NCBI GenBank assembly: GCA_964530325.1
Contig: CAZHAX010000012.1
Span: 37,544 to 101,543, forward strand
Length of the DNA: 64,000 bases
Direction of reading: 5' to 3'
Origin: CAZHAX01 sp964530325
Lineage (GTDB): Bacteria; Chloroflexota; Anaerolineae; B4-G1
Shown here: one piece after another, positions 49,001 to 57,812 of the stretch
Layout: each line of letters starts with the position of its first letter
Position numbering within the stretch: the stretch's first letter is position 1
Made by a program: the position numbers and the translations under genes
The notes under the pieces: model-generated
What the model saw: the letters and a program-made list of their open reading frames with translations, nothing else
What the model was told of the DNA's origin: nothing
Databases searched by the model: none

Positions 49001-51846
49001 CTTCTCACCTCTCGCTTGGCCCTGGATCGGGAAGACGGGGGCAGCAGCTCAACGGGCAGCTCGTTCTGCCGCCGGGCGTGCCAGAGGATACCAATGCCAG
49101 CAAGGCCAAGCAGCGCCACACCGTAGTTGGCGAGCTCCCAGAGCTTCTGTTCGCTATCAGTTAGATCCTGCAGCAGGCGCGCGCGAGTCCCGCGCGCCCG
49201 TATCTCCAGCAGCTCCTGGTCCTCGGTGCACCAGGAGACCGCGTCGAGCACGAGCTGCAGACCGTTGAGATAGGCGTCGCCAACAAGCTGGGACGTGACA
49301 CCGAAGACGAAGTCGTCGACGAACTCAGTGCTGCCGAATACGACAAGGCGGGACGACTCTGGAGACTCCTCGATTAGGCCGCCTGTGGCCACCTCCGTGC
49401 CGTCCTCGGCCACAGGCGGCTCCTGACCGGCGAATGCGCTCTGGAAGGGGCCTACTACTGAGACGGCTAGTGTGTGCGTGTCCATGCTCTCCGGTGCAGG
49501 CACGGACCACTCCCAGACGGCCGGCGTAGATTGCGTCCAGGCTGCTCTGGTGGACTGCAGGAGAGATGTCACTTCCCGCTCTGGTTCGAGCGCTTCGCTT
49601 ACCGTAATCGGAGAGGTCCAATGGAGCGTAACCGCATTGAGGCTGGCGACTATGGGGCTATCCGCGTCCATGCCATCCGTGCGGATGTCAACAAAGAAGG
49701 GATATTGGATGATGTCGTAGCCCACGAACTGGCCGGTGGCTGGGTCGGTAACGGGCAGCAGGAAGAGATCGTTCTGCTGGTCGAGAACCAGCTGTTCCGC
49801 CACGTGGATTCCGTAGCTGTCCAGCAGGTCGCCTACTCCGTCGCTGAGAAGCCTCAGGCCCAGGCCGCCGGAGTATGGGTCTGCAGTGACGGCGTAGTTG
49901 CCGGCCGCCGCAATGACCGAGCCGCCGCGCATCAGGTGCTGGTCGACGGCGAAGCGCTCGATATCTGTCATGCTCTGTGGAGCGACGAGCAGCAGAACGT
50001 CGACGTCGGCGCCCACCTGGCCAGTGCTGAGATCTACGTACCTGACCTCGTACTCCTGGAACAGCGCCTCGTACAGACCATCCCAGCTGGATAGAGGCTC
50101 CTGCTCCTGGCCGTAGATGTCGTAGGTCGGCTCGCTGGGCGGCGTCCACAGGCCCACCACCTGCAGGAAGCCGGAGGAGGCTCGCTTGAGGGCGGACTCT
50201 ATCGCGGCGCCAACTTCGGCTTCACTGGGGCCGGAATAGATGATCTGCACCTCTTCACCGACCTGCAGCAGCATGTGGAAGTAGTAGCTCTGGCTCGAGA
50301 AAATAGAGACGGCGATAGGGCGGAGGCCGTAGCGGTCGTACAACTCCTGCCGCGTCACCGGGCTATCCGGCGCGTCCGGATCGACCAAGGAGAAGGTGAA
50401 CTTGCCGCCCGAGACGGCGGCGATTTCCTGCGCCACCTGCTCGATCGTACCGGGCACATCCGCCAGGTCCTCGGGCAGCGTATCCGGCGTTACGTATGCC
50501 GTCAGCTGCGCAGGCTCAGGCAGCGAGGCCAGCACCGCTTCGATGCTCTGGAAGCCGTACACCACCTTCTTGAGCGCGCTGGTCAGGTCATACTCCAGGT
50601 TGCGGAGGCTGACCTCAAGCTCATCTCCCGTGGCGTCAACCTCCACCAGGTCCTGGAAGTCGAGCACCTTGCTCTGGTCACCGTAGAGGATCAGGATATG
50701 GAAGTAGGCATTGACAATGGAGGTTTCGTACTTGTCCTGAACCTGGAATGGGTAGGACTGCACTCCGTAGATCTGGTTGGCCTCCGTCTCCGCCTCAGGG
50801 TCGGTGGTGGGGTCGAGAACCACCAGCTCCAGCATCCCCCCGGAGGCAACTTCGTACTCCTCGAGCATGTCGCGAATAACCGGGACAAGAGGGTCGAGCA
50901 GCGGGTGGGTCCGCTCGCTGAAGTAGGCCCGGATTGTCAGCGGCTCCTGCAGGTTGGAAAGCAATTGGCGGGTGGTATCGGATAGAGTGTACTCCCGATT
51001 CTCGGTCAGGTCGAGCCTCAGGCGGCCGAATGGGTAGAGCCATACGTTGAAGACCACCAGGTTGGCTACGAGGAGAACGACGGTGAGCGTCCTGCTGCGC
51101 CTGTAGGGAAGCGTGTGCTCTCCTTCGCTCCACCTCTTGGCACTGAGGGAGATGACGTTCAAAGCCAGAAAGATGGCGGATAGTGATAGGTAGTAGACAA
51201 GATCTCGCAGGTCTACAACGCCCCGTTGTATGGATGCGAACCGGCTGCCGGAACCAATAGCGCGCAGCACGTCGGCCACGGACCCGCCGAAGAGCTCGGT
51301 CACGCCGCCGGAGCCGACGATGTAGAACAGGCCGCAGACGAGAGTGGCCAGGATAAGGGCCACTATCTGGTTATCGGTGCGGGACGAGACGAACAGGCCG
51401 ATCGCGGCATACGCCCCGGCCAGGAGCAGTGCGGCCAGATAGCCACCGGCAACCGGGCCCCAGTCCAGGCTACCGAGCAGGCCAACGGTGAAGGGTACGA
51501 ACAGCGTCATGGCCAGGGAGACGGCGACGAGGATCATGACTGCCAGGAACTTGCCCAGCACGAGACGAATCTCGGGCACGGGCAGCGTGAGCAGCACCTC
51601 CAGCGTCCCCGAGCGCTGCTCCTCGCTCCACTGCCGCATCGTCAGCGCCGCGACCAGGAGGATCATCAGCGCCGGCATCCACTCGAAGAGCGGACGGACA
51701 TCTGCGATACCTCGGGCGAAGAAGGTCTCGGCCCAGAAGAAAACGATGAGCGTGATAGCCAGGAAGACGCCGATGAATATGAGAGCGAGCGGCGAGCCGA
51801 AGTAGCCCTCCAGCTCCTTGCGAGTGATTGCCAGAACCTGTTTCAT
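48997..51846 (-). CDS. Fused ABC-2 permease and GldG-like protein
   Basis: A 949-residue fusion. Residues about 1-240 form an ABC-2 permease with six membrane segments (LAITRKELEGYFGSPLALIF; EQRSGTLEVLLTLPVPEIR), like GldF. About 255-900 is a GldG-type extracytoplasmic domain, beginning with a membrane segment and RLDLTENREYTLSDTTRQLL. It ends with one more membrane segment (LANYGVALLGLAGIGILWH) and a basic tail. In Bacteroidota, GldA, GldF and GldG support gliding and secretion; in other phyla similar sets have unknown cargo. Fusion into one polypeptide looks genuine, as no frameshift is visible. It lies between the ATPase and DUF4340 genes. Confidence 0.88.
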   Translation of the reverse strand: MKQVLAITRKELEGYFGSPLALIFIGVFLAITLIVFFWAETFFARGIADVRPLFEWMPALMILLVAALTMRQWSEEQRSGTLEVLLTLPVPEIRLVLGKFLAVMILVAVSLAMTLFVPFTVGLLGSLDWGPVAGGYLAALLLAGAYAAIGLFVSSRTDNQIVALILATLVCGLFYIVGSGGVTELFGGSVADVLRAIGSGSRFASIQRGVVDLRDLVYYLSLSAIFLALNVISLSAKRWSEGEHTLPYRRSRTLTVVLLVANLVVFNVWLYPFGRLRLDLTENREYTLSDTTRQLLSNLQEPLTIRAYFSERTHPLLDPLVPVIRDMLEEYEVASGGMLELVVLDPTTDPEAETEANQIYGVQSYPFQVQDKYETSIVNAYFHILILYGDQSKVLDFQDLVEVDATGDELEVSLRNLEYDLTSALKKVVYGFQSIEAVLASLPEPAQLTAYVTPDTLPEDLADVPGTIEQVAQEIAAVSGGKFTFSLVDPDAPDSPVTRQELYDRYGLRPIAVSIFSSQSYYFHMLLQVGEEVQIIYSGPSEAEVGAAIESALKRASSGFLQVVGLWTPPSEPTYDIYGQEQEPLSSWDGLYEALFQEYEVRYVDLSTGQVGADVDVLLLVAPQSMTDIERFAVDQHLMRGGSVIAAAGNYAVTADPYSGGLGLRLLSDGVGDLLDSYGIHVAEQLVLDQQNDLFLLPVTDPATGQFVGYDIIQYPFFVDIRTDGMDADSPIVASLNAVTLHWTSPITVSEALEPEREVTSLLQSTRAAWTQSTPAVWEWSVPAPESMDTHTLAVSVVGPFQSAFAGQEPPVAEDGTEVATGGLIEESPESSRLVVFGSTEFVDDFVFGVTSQLVGDAYLNGLQLVLDAVSWCTEDQELLEIRARGTRARLLQDLTDSEQKLWELANYGVALLGLAGIGILWHARRQNELPVELLPPSSRSRAKREVRR

Positions 51847-51879
51847 CGACTCACCTCGTCGCTGCTGAGGCTGGGCGGC

Positions 51880-52806
51880 CTAGGCGGCTGTCGCCAGCTC
51901 GTTGAACACCGCTTCGAGCGTGCGCACGTCTGGGCGCAGCTCCCGTACCGGCCAACCCTTGTCCTTGGCCAACTCGAAGACTGCCGGACACAGGTCCGCG
52001 CCATCTGCTTCTTGCCCTGCTATGCGGAAGGCGGCGTATCCCTCCGAGGTCTTGGTCTGCTCGACGTCCTTGACTCCCGCGAGGGCCCGCAGGGCTTTCC
52101 GTGCCCCTGAGGGCGCGCTCTGCAGAACAAGGACCGCGTCCGGTGTGGCGGCGAGTTCGGACAGCCGCGCGTCCGCGCGCACCTCGCCGCTGATGATGAT
52201 CAGTACCCGGTCGCACAACGCCTCTACCTCGGAGAGGATGTGGGTGGAGAAGAGGATGGTGCTGTGCTTGGCCAGGGAGCGAATGAGACGGCGGATCTCG
52301 ACCATCTGCGTAGGATCGAGCCCCAAGGTGGGCTCGTCGAGTATCAGAAGCCGGGGCCGGTGGATGATTGCCTGCGCCAGCCCGACGCGCTGGCGATAGC
52401 CTTTGCTCAGCTCGCCGATGGGGCGAGTGAGCTCCTCGGCAAGGCCGGTGGCGTAGACCGCCTCGGAGAGGCGCGCCTGCTGGTCATCCTCGGGGATGCC
52501 GCGCAGATCGGTCATCATCAGCAGGTATCCCTGCACCGAGAGCTCGGGGTAGAGGGGGGCGCTCTCGGGAAGGTAGCCGATATCGGCTTGGACCTCGCGG
52601 GTGTTCTCGAGCACGTCGAGGCCGTTGATGGTGACCGTGCCTTCGTCCGGCTGCAGATAGCCGGTGAGTATCTTCATCGTCGTAGTCTTGCCAGCGCCGT
52701 TGGGGCCGAGCAGACCGACGATCTCGCCGGCCGCAACGCGGAAGCTGATACCCTTCAGCGCCTCGATGGCGCCATACGATTTGCTCACGCCGCTAACGTC
52801 GATCAT
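51880..52806 (-). CDS. ABC transporter ATP-binding protein (GldA/CcmA-like)
   Basis: A 308-residue ATPase. Walker A is GPNGAGKT (about 34-41), the Q-loop lies near YLPESAPLYPELSV, the ABC signature is LSKGYRQRVGLAQ, and Walker B is LLILDEPTLGLDP followed by the H-loop in LFSTHILSE. The C-terminal extension of about 90 residues is typical of ABC-2 exporter ATPases such as GldA/NatA. It heads the operon and powers the fused permease encoded 33 bp downstream. Confidence 0.95.
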   Translation of the reverse strand: MIDVSGVSKSYGAIEALKGISFRVAAGEIVGLLGPNGAGKTTTMKILTGYLQPDEGTVTINGLDVLENTREVQADIGYLPESAPLYPELSVQGYLLMMTDLRGIPEDDQQARLSEAVYATGLAEELTRPIGELSKGYRQRVGLAQAIIHRPRLLILDEPTLGLDPTQMVEIRRLIRSLAKHSTILFSTHILSEVEALCDRVLIIISGEVRADARLSELAATPDAVLVLQSAPSGARKALRALAGVKDVEQTKTSEGYAAFRIAGQEADGADLCPAVFELAKDKGWPVRELRPDVRTLEAVFNELATAA

Positions 52807-52870
52807 AGCTCGATCTCCTGAGGATGGTTCGCTGCTGGAGCACGCCCGCCCAGGGCCCTCCAGGCGTGGT

Positions 52871-52898
52871 ATTATAACACTTCGAGCGGGCTCGTCAA
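52871..52898 (-). promoter_or_regulatory. Promoter of the ABC/GldG/DUF4340 operon
   Basis: On the minus strand, TTGACG (52898-52893) and a perfect TATAAT (52876-52871) are 16 bp apart, about 65 bp upstream of the ATPase start. Confidence 0.75.
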
Positions 52899-53035
52899 TT
52901 GTGAAGCGCGCGTGTGGCTAGGCGGACATCCCGGAGTGGCACGCCGCGCCGCAGCCTGGGCCATTTGGCACCAGACGTAGAAGATGAGCCCGGGTTGCGC
53001 AAAGCCACCCCCCCCCGGCGAGCCCACGTCTGGTC

Positions 53036-54880
53036 CTACTCGCCCACATACTGCGCTGCCCAGCCATAGTACGCGTCGTAGGGGACCCAGTCGCCGTGGA
53101 GCTCGGCAGTGTAGTAGTTCTCCGTTTCCTCACACGTCCGCGGCACCGACCCGTAGAACCATCTGGTATCGATGATTGCCCCGGTCCGCGCAGAGCGGAT
53201 GTCTACTCGCTTTCTCCATTGATAGCGCAGAATGTCTGGAGCCGGGTTGCCGTACTGGTCCACGTAAGGCCCACAAGTCTCGATCAGCACCTCCGCATCA
53301 TCCCACTCACAGATCACAAGCTCTGTCGAGCGGATGCTTAGAGGTACACCATAAGGGCTCCGCTGCAACCTCCATCCGCCTGGTTGCTCGAAGATAATGG
53401 CGGGGTGAGTCCCGCTGTGCACTGTGTAGTATGCTGCCTCTTCTACTCCCACCCCATCTCCGCACACAGCCGACATCGCCTCGATGACCAGTTCTTCGCT
53501 GTCAAGCCGTGTGTCTTCATCCCAACTCCCAAGGCTCTCCAACTGCGCATTCGTGAGGCCCACCATGTCGATCATCGTCGCTCGGTCGAGTGTCGCTCCG
53601 TCCATAGTAGCGCCTTCGACAACTGCCAAAGACAGATCAGCCGACCTCAGAATGGCTCCAGAGAGGTCCGCTCCCGAAAGATCGGCCTGCGACAGATCCG
53701 CTTGACTGAGGTCGACCTCGCGCAGGTCTGCGTTACTGAGGTCCGCTCGAGCGAACGATGCTCCCCACATGGGTGAGCCAGGCAGCGCAATACCGCTGAG
53801 CCGGGCGCGTCCGAGGTTCACGTCGCAGAGGCTGACCCCCTCAAGCGAAGAGGCTGTCATCAGTACTTCAGCGGTCAGACCATCCACGTCATCCAGTATC
53901 GCGCCTTCCAGATCGCAGCCAACCATCAGTGCACCGCTGAGAGTGGCTCCAGCAAGATTGGTGTGACTCAGACTGGCATTGGTCAGGTCGGCCGAGGAAA
54001 GGTCGGCATCGGTTAGGTCCAGGCCGCTCAGATCGGCCCCGCTCAGATCGATACCAGGCACGACAACGCCTTCGAGCTGACTGGCGGATGTGAGCACCTG
54101 AGCCGTCAAGCCTGACGCCGATGCAAGGACTGTCCGGCACAGGTCGGCGCCGACCAACGTTGCCCCTTCCAGGTCAGAGTCGGACAGGTCTGCATCAGAC
54201 AGGTCTGCATCAGACAGATCCGTGTCACTCAGGTCGGCCCCCACAAGCTCCAGGCCGCTCAGATCTGCCCCGGTCAGGTCGAGCCCGCACAGGGAAGTCC
54301 CTTGCAGGCTGCCTGCCGACTGAAGCATCTCGCCGCTGAGGCCTTCGGCGCCGCACAGGTTGGCGCCGTCAAGCGCAGCGCCTGCCAGCGTTGTGTCGAT
54401 CAGCACGACAGAGACCAACTGGGCGTCAGTCAGGTCGGCATCGGTGAGGTCGACACCGGACAGATGGGCACCGCTGAGGTCAATGCCCGCGAGATCGCCC
54501 CCTGCAAGCGAGGCTGAGGTCAACGTGATGCCTCTGGCAGTGGCGGCAAGGTCGAGCTGATCAGGCACAAGGCCGCTCGTGTCGACGAGGGTGGCATCCT
54601 CCAGGATGGTGTCAGTCATCGCCGCATTGGTGAGGATCGCACGGCTCAGATCTACACGAGTGAGATTCGAGCCCGAGAGATCGGAGCCGCTCAGATCGGC
54701 TCCTGCTAAGTTGGCATCGGAGAGATCGACGCCGCTGATATCCCTGTCCGAGAGATCGCGCCCGCCGAGGTCGACTCCCGGCTTGAAGCGAGGCGCTGTC
54801 AGCAGGATGACAATCGCACAGCCGGCACACGCGACCAATAGAGAACCAAAGGCGATTGTGACGATACGGCGGCGTTTCAT
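53036..54880 (-). CDS. Membrane-anchored pentapeptide-repeat protein
   Basis: A 614-residue protein with a basic start and a hydrophobic N-terminal segment (IVTIAFGSLLVACAGCAIVI) serving as anchor or signal. From about 36 to 460 it consists of A(D/N)LSX-type pentapeptide repeats, forming a right-handed four-sided helix. The repeats are grouped in larger blocks, each introduced by a similar non-pentapeptide insert (GLTAQVLTSASQLEG, GLTAEVLMTASSLEG, GLSGEMLQSAGSLQG). A C-terminal domain of about 150 residues, rich in Trp, Tyr and Cys, follows and is not recognised. The ATG follows GGGAGGAGAAGC. The surface position and novel C-terminal domain suggest a binding role; nothing shows an enzymatic site. 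Confidence 0.88.
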   Translation of the reverse strand: MKRRRIVTIAFGSLLVACAGCAIVILLTAPRFKPGVDLGGRDLSDRDISGVDLSDANLAGADLSGSDLSGSNLTRVDLSRAILTNAAMTDTILEDATLVDTSGLVPDQLDLAATARGITLTSASLAGGDLAGIDLSGAHLSGVDLTDADLTDAQLVSVVLIDTTLAGAALDGANLCGAEGLSGEMLQSAGSLQGTSLCGLDLTGADLSGLELVGADLSDTDLSDADLSDADLSDSDLEGATLVGADLCRTVLASASGLTAQVLTSASQLEGVVVPGIDLSGADLSGLDLTDADLSSADLTNASLSHTNLAGATLSGALMVGCDLEGAILDDVDGLTAEVLMTASSLEGVSLCDVNLGRARLSGIALPGSPMWGASFARADLSNADLREVDLSQADLSQADLSGADLSGAILRSADLSLAVVEGATMDGATLDRATMIDMVGLTNAQLESLGSWDEDTRLDSEELVIEAMSAVCGDGVGVEEAAYYTVHSGTHPAIIFEQPGGWRLQRSPYGVPLSIRSTELVICEWDDAEVLIETCGPYVDQYGNPAPDILRYQWRKRVDIRSARTGAIIDTRWFYGSVPRTCEETENYYTAELHGDWVPYDAYYGWAAQYVGE

Positions 54881-55318
54881 TAGCTTCTCCTCCCACTGGC
54901 GGCATGACGTTGTTGGCGAATCAAGAGCTGCGCCATTCTACAGGTCTTTGCCCTATCGGTCAACAGGACCTACACGCAAACTACACTCGTGTGGACGCTT
55001 CCTCCCGGCAAGGGTACCTGCCGGGGGCAGCGCCCGCCGCTCCGGTCGGAGGCTGACGATGAGGAGCATTCGGCAGAGCGGGAGGAGGTCCCGACTCCGT
55101 CGGCGGTGCCTGCGGCAGCTGAGGAGTGTAGTCAGGGGCAGTGAAGAAGGACACGCCAGTGGGCGACCCCATGCCGGAATGCCGGGACGCCCCAAGCAAG
55201 ATCGTCCTCGATGCTGCCGCCTGCTCCGCCCGCGAGATGCAGCTGGTGCGGACGTTGAGCGAGATGGTCAAGGCTCGCATGGAGAGGGATGGCCTTGACG
55301 GGGAAGGAGTGGACGGAG
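54881..55318. other. Intergenic region without a secure gene
   Basis: This 438-bp gap contains the pentapeptide-gene promoter at its left end. A rightward 64-codon frame (GTG at 55141 to 55335) and a short Pro/Ala/Glu-rich frame ending just before it can be read, as can a Pro-rich leftward frame (55280-54981). None resembles a known protein, and the first runs into the end of the AlkZ-like gene. No RNA gene was recognised. Confidence 0.5.
54935..54963 (-). promoter_or_regulatory. Promoter of the pentapeptide-repeat gene
   Basis: On the minus strand, TTGACC (54963-54958) and TAGAAT (54940-54935) are 17 bp apart, 55 bp upstream of the ATG. Confidence 0.65.
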
Positions 55319-56188
55319 TCAGGAATGGCGCTTGAGAGCGTCAGCGGAAAGGATCTGAGGATGGCCGATGCCAGTGATCGGCGCCTCGATGGCGGTTCCA
55401 TCCTCCAACAGCGCCGCGATCGTCCTCTCCAGCTCTCCTGCGGTCCAGCCCAGGACGTGGAAGACCTTGGCGATCATCTTCCTATCCGCCGCCACCACGT
55501 TGTGGAGATAGCGGGAGACGAGCACGAGCCTCGCCTCGCTCCGCTTGATCGACCTGGCCCGCTCCGGCAGGTCTGGATAGTGGCGCTCCAGGATCTCGTA
55601 GGTGAAGGCGTAGTTCCAGGCTCCAGTCTGGGCCACGCCGATGGGCAGCACCCTCAGCCCCACCTGGAGCTCGATGAGAGCGCGGTCGAATCGGGCCTTG
55701 GCGCTCTGCGCCGCCATCCGGGCCTCGCGTCGGAGGCGGATCGTGTCCAGCGGGCCGTGCTCGAGAAGCGCCTCGTAGATCGACTTCGCCTCGGCTGTCA
55801 GCAGGCCGTCCTCGTATAGCTGCAGGTAGTCGTCGAGCGAGCCGTAGCTCTCGCTGCAGGCGTAGAAGCGGGGGAGCAGCTCGAGCGAGACAATCGTCGC
55901 CCTCCTTCTGAGGAGCTTCCCGTAGTACCACCAGCGCTGCCCGAGCGACTCATCCTTCCAGCCCCAGCACTTGCTGATGTCCGGATCGTCGTGCTCCATC
56001 GGCACCGGGCGAACCCGTCCGGCGATGGCGTGGAAGAGGCTGGGCATTTCGATGCCCTTGATCGGCCAGAAGAAGCAGAAGCCCGTCTCCTCGACGAAGG
56101 CCCGGGCCTGATCGACCGTGCGGACCCTGCGCTCCGGCGTGCGGCGGTAGTTGGACTCCCGCTCACGGAGGACGTCCTCGTGCTTCAC
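55319..56188 (-). CDS. AlkZ/YcaQ-like winged-helix protein
   Basis: A 289-residue protein resembling the winged-helix DNA glycosylase family of AlkZ/YcaQ, which removes alkylated bases and unhooks interstrand crosslinks. Visible pieces are the N-terminal FFWPIKGIEMPSLFHAIAG, the helical region WWYYGKLLRRRATIVSLELLPRF, and winged-helix-like repeats (AKSIYEALLEHGPLDTIRLRR; LERHYPDLPERARSIKRSEA). It is shorter than typical AlkZ (about 370-400 residues), so the catalytic QxQ or QxD motif may lie outside the visible match or be absent. It overlaps the DUF6504 gene by 4 bp and is the last gene of the LexA-box operon, which supports a DNA-repair role. Confidence 0.7.
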   Translation of the reverse strand: MKHEDVLRERESNYRRTPERRVRTVDQARAFVEETGFCFFWPIKGIEMPSLFHAIAGRVRPVPMEHDDPDISKCWGWKDESLGQRWWYYGKLLRRRATIVSLELLPRFYACSESYGSLDDYLQLYEDGLLTAEAKSIYEALLEHGPLDTIRLRREARMAAQSAKARFDRALIELQVGLRVLPIGVAQTGAWNYAFTYEILERHYPDLPERARSIKRSEARLVLVSRYLHNVVAADRKMIAKVFHVLGWTAGELERTIAALLEDGTAIEAPITGIGHPQILSADALKRHS

Positions 56189-56574
56189 GCTGCGTCCTCA
56201 CTTTGCAGCAACTGCTGGAAGAGAAACCAGGATCCCTTGCGCCCGCCTTGCTCCCGCGGCGCTCGGTCGTAGTAGATGTCGAACACCTCGCCGCTGCCTG
56301 TGCGAACCCGGTAGTAGTCCCTGCCCACGCCCCACGAGCCACTGCGCTCTGCAGCCTTGGCCCGGAAGGAGCCCCTTTCCTTCACGTAGAACGATGCGGT
56401 CTTGCCCCGCATGCGGTAGTCGTGCCACTCGCGGAGCACTTCCGCCACACGATACGTCCTACCCTCCCAGGTGAGGCTGTCCGGCGCGCCTGGCCTCTTC
56501 TCCAGCGATGGAGCCCGGTCGTGACTTACCTCTATTGGCGCGCCGATGAATCGGGTTGAAGGTCGGTGGGCCAT
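56185..56574 (-). CDS. DUF6504-like small protein
   Basis: A 129-residue basic protein. The start RFIGAPIEVSHD and the core WEGRTYRVAEVLREWHDYRM...YYRVRTGSGEVFDIYYDRAP match what I know of the DUF6504 pattern. The C-terminus (GSWFLFQQLL) is conserved-looking. From memory, DUF6504 genes in Actinobacteria lie near error-prone polymerase genes, which fits a DNA-damage context; this is not verified here. The ATG at 56574 is chosen over longer readings because the alignment starts there. It is coupled by a 4-bp overlap to the AlkZ-like gene downstream and lies 64 bp after the radical SAM gene. Confidence 0.7.
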   Translation of the reverse strand: MAHRPSTRFIGAPIEVSHDRAPSLEKRPGAPDSLTWEGRTYRVAEVLREWHDYRMRGKTASFYVKERGSFRAKAAERSGSWGVGRDYYRVRTGSGEVFDIYYDRAPREQGGRKGSWFLFQQLLQSEDAA

Positions 56575-56638
56575 GAGAGCGGAGACCTCTGTGGGCGGCG
56601 ATTGACGCGGCGTACGATACCACGGCCCGGGGCAGGCG

Positions 56639-57796
56639 TCAAGCGGGGCCGGGCACCGCCGCCGGCCAGAGCGATAGCTGGCGAGCCGGATGGTGACCGT
56701 CGAGCAACACATACGGGGAGACGCGCCCTGCGGAGATACCCAGTTGGCGCAGGTCGGCCAGGTGGCCGATGCGGCCCTGGCGGCGGGCGGCCAGTATGCG
56801 GTCCGCCCCCTTCGGGCCTATGCCGGGCACGCGGAGCAGGTCGCTCCTGTCGGCCGTGTTGACTTCAACCGGCGAGTCGACGAGGTTCTGGCGCGCCCAG
56901 GCCAGCTTAGGATCTGTCCCCAATGGCAAGTTGCCTCCGCTGTCGAAGGGCAGCTCCTCAACGGAGAAGCCGTAGTCGCGAAGCAGGAACGACGATTGGT
57001 ATAGACGGTGTTCCCTGGTGGGCGAAGCGGCCGGCAGATCCTGCAGCGGCGTGTCCGGCACCGGCTCGAAGCGGCTGAAGTAAGCCCTGGCCAGCCCGAC
57101 CTGGTGCTGGAGCCACTCCGTCGTACTGAGTACCTCCAGATCGCTCTCCCCAGCCGCTCCGATGACGAACTGCGTGGTCGAGCTTGGCCAGGGCCCCACC
57201 TCGCCGCGGCGTATTTCCTCTATCCAGCGCAGCCGCTGAAGGAGCTCGCTGGCGAAGTCCTTGTGGGGACAGAGATGCGCCAGACGCTGGGGGTTGGGCG
57301 CTTCCAGGTTCACCGAAACGCGGTTGGCCAGTCTCATCGCCGCCAGTATCTGGTCCTTCTCCGCGCCAGGCATGATCTTGAGGTGGATGTAGCCGCGGAA
57401 GGAGTAGCGACGACGGAGGATCTCAGCGGCTGCGATCAGCCGGTCCTGCGTGCGCGGCCCGCCTCCAGCCACGCCGGAGCTGAGGAAGATGCCCTCGACC
57501 AGCCCGGTGCGATAGAGCCTGACGAAGAGCCCCGCCAGCTCGTCGGGAGAGAACGTGGCCCGGCGGAAGTCGCGCCCTTGGCGCACGCCGCAGTAGGCAC
57601 AGTCCCGTTCGCAGGCGGAGGTAAGCAGCGTCTTGAGCAGGGCGATCCGCTTGCCCCCGGGCATCACCGCGTTGTAGATGAAGCGACAGGCGTCCTCACC
57701 ATTGCGCGGCGCGGGCTGGCCAGAATCGATGACCTCCTCACAGGGCTCGTGCCGTGTGGGCGGAGAGAGCAAGCCGAGCTTCTCCATTGCCTCCAT
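56639..57796 (-). CDS. Radical SAM protein with C-terminal helix-hairpin-helix (putative DNA modification/repair, COG4277/TIGR03916-like)
   Basis: A 385-residue protein. The [4Fe-4S] motif is CERDCAYC (CxxxCxxC, about residues 66-73). The radical SAM barrel has TFSPDELAGLFVRLYRTGLV, GIFLSSGVAGGG and VSVNLEAPNPQRLAHL. A C-terminal helix-hairpin-helix reads VEVNTADRSDLLRVPGIGPK. The combination is that of the family named putative DNA modification/repair radical SAM protein, usually linked to a uracil-DNA-glycosylase-like gene. The ATG at 57796 has GAGAGGTG six bases upstream. Its promoter contains a LexA box, so it heads a damage-inducible operon. The substrate is unknown. Confidence 0.88.
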   Translation of the reverse strand: MEAMEKLGLLSPPTRHEPCEEVIDSGQPAPRNGEDACRFIYNAVMPGGKRIALLKTLLTSACERDCAYCGVRQGRDFRRATFSPDELAGLFVRLYRTGLVEGIFLSSGVAGGGPRTQDRLIAAAEILRRRYSFRGYIHLKIMPGAEKDQILAAMRLANRVSVNLEAPNPQRLAHLCPHKDFASELLQRLRWIEEIRRGEVGPWPSSTTQFVIGAAGESDLEVLSTTEWLQHQVGLARAYFSRFEPVPDTPLQDLPAASPTREHRLYQSSFLLRDYGFSVEELPFDSGGNLPLGTDPKLAWARQNLVDSPVEVNTADRSDLLRVPGIGPKGADRILAARRQGRIGHLADLRQLGISAGRVSPYVLLDGHHPARQLSLWPAAVPGPA

Positions 57797-57812
57797 TCTG
57801 CACCTCTCCCAC

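Noticed and set aside
48997..51846. Frameshift explanation for the permease-GldG fusion
   Set aside because: The frame is continuous over 949 codons with sensible hydrophobic and soluble parts on both sides of the junction.
53007..53016. Long C homopolymer near the end of the pentapeptide gene
   Set aside because: It lies outside the reading frame; it may be a sequencing-length uncertainty but affects no gene call.
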